The notes under the pieces: model-generated | What the model was told of the DNA's origin: nothing | Database searches by the model: none | Seen by the model: the letters and a program-made list of their open reading frames with translations, nothing else | In this document: positions 20,889-21,081 of the stretch, piece after piece | How the letters are laid out: the number at the start of each line of letters is the position of its first letter | Numbering within the stretch: position 1 is the stretch's first letter | Position numbers and translations under genes: made by a program | Assembly: GCA_964200185.2 (NCBI GenBank) | Contig: CAXNAD020000363.1 | Location: 1 to 21,081 of the forward strand | Reading direction: 5' to 3' | DNA from: Choristocarpus tenellus KU-1152 | Taxonomy: Eukaryota; Phaeophyceae | DNA length: 21,081 nucleotides

Positions 20889-21081
20889 CTCAGGGCCCAT
20901 TTTGCCATGTCACGATTTTTGGGCTATTTGGTTGCATGAGTCGGATCAATAATATAAGTTCACTTCTCCTAGTCAGGGCCCAAATGGACACCCTGATGTA
21001 GATCCCCCCCCCCCCCCCCCCCCCCCTCTTTTTAGTACCATTTTCACCAAAAAAAAAAAAAAAAATTTTAAAACAAAACAC
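20889..21081. other. Right edge, intronic or unresolved
   Basis: Upstream of exon 1 in transcript direction. No HYDIN-like frame seen before the C and A tracts. An open frame on the minus strand here is mostly homopolymer translation. Confidence 0.6.
21003..21065. repeat. Poly-C and poly-A tracts at the right edge
   Basis: A run of more than 20 C, a short T-rich stretch, then a run of about 15 A. Together with the C run at bases 3-12 this gives low-complexity sequence at both edges, typical of contig break points. Confidence 0.85.

Noticed and set aside
20728-21001. Overlapping plus-strand open frames at the right edge
   Set aside because: They overlap exon 1 antisense, lack family features, and end in low-complexity sequence.

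Overview
The window is a piece of a eukaryotic nuclear genome. Coding segments on the minus strand are separated by GT-AG introns. They are somewhat richer in G+C than the introns and read through with the standard code (no in-frame stop in any exon called). I could support only one gene: a homologue of HYDIN, the giant ASH-repeat protein of the ciliary/flagellar central pair. It runs right to left through the whole window and enters and leaves without a start or stop codon. The organism should therefore build motile 9+2 cilia or flagella at some stage. The lineage (protist, alga, zoosporic fungus or other) cannot be fixed from this sequence.

I resolved 29 exons, about 6.2 kb of coding sequence or about 2,070 residues. 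They correspond to roughly the middle of the ~5,100-residue animal protein. The match was made by comparing translations with HYDIN as I remember it; no search was run. From exon 3 to exon 29 every junction keeps the reading frame. In protein order (right to left): the end of one ASH domain (exons 1-3); a complete ASH domain (3-7); a long disordered linker (7-10); two more ASH domains (10-15); an ASH domain interrupted by the adenylate-kinase-like insert with an intact Walker A P-loop, GPILSGKS (16-19); acidic linkers (19-21); the rest of that ASH domain (21-22); a further ASH domain (22-26); a charged helical insert (26-27); another ASH domain (27-29); and the start of the next (29).

The introns (143 to 1,677 bases) hold the least expected structure. 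Five of them, including the two longest, each carry one copy of a non-coding element of about 255-262 bp. It has 23-bp terminal inverted repeats, a near-perfect palindrome inside, and matching 4-bp flanks in two copies. One copy has a large internal deletion, and copies lie in both orientations. This is a MITE-like family that I do not recognise. Introns also carry three (TA)n microsatellites and minor tandem repeats. Intron phases are strongly skewed: 21 phase 0, 7 phase 2, no phase 1. Several introns have AGGT at both splice junctions.

I found no RNA gene, promoter, terminator or second protein-coding gene. Poly-C tracts near both edges suggest the window may be a whole short contig that breaks at low-complexity sequence.
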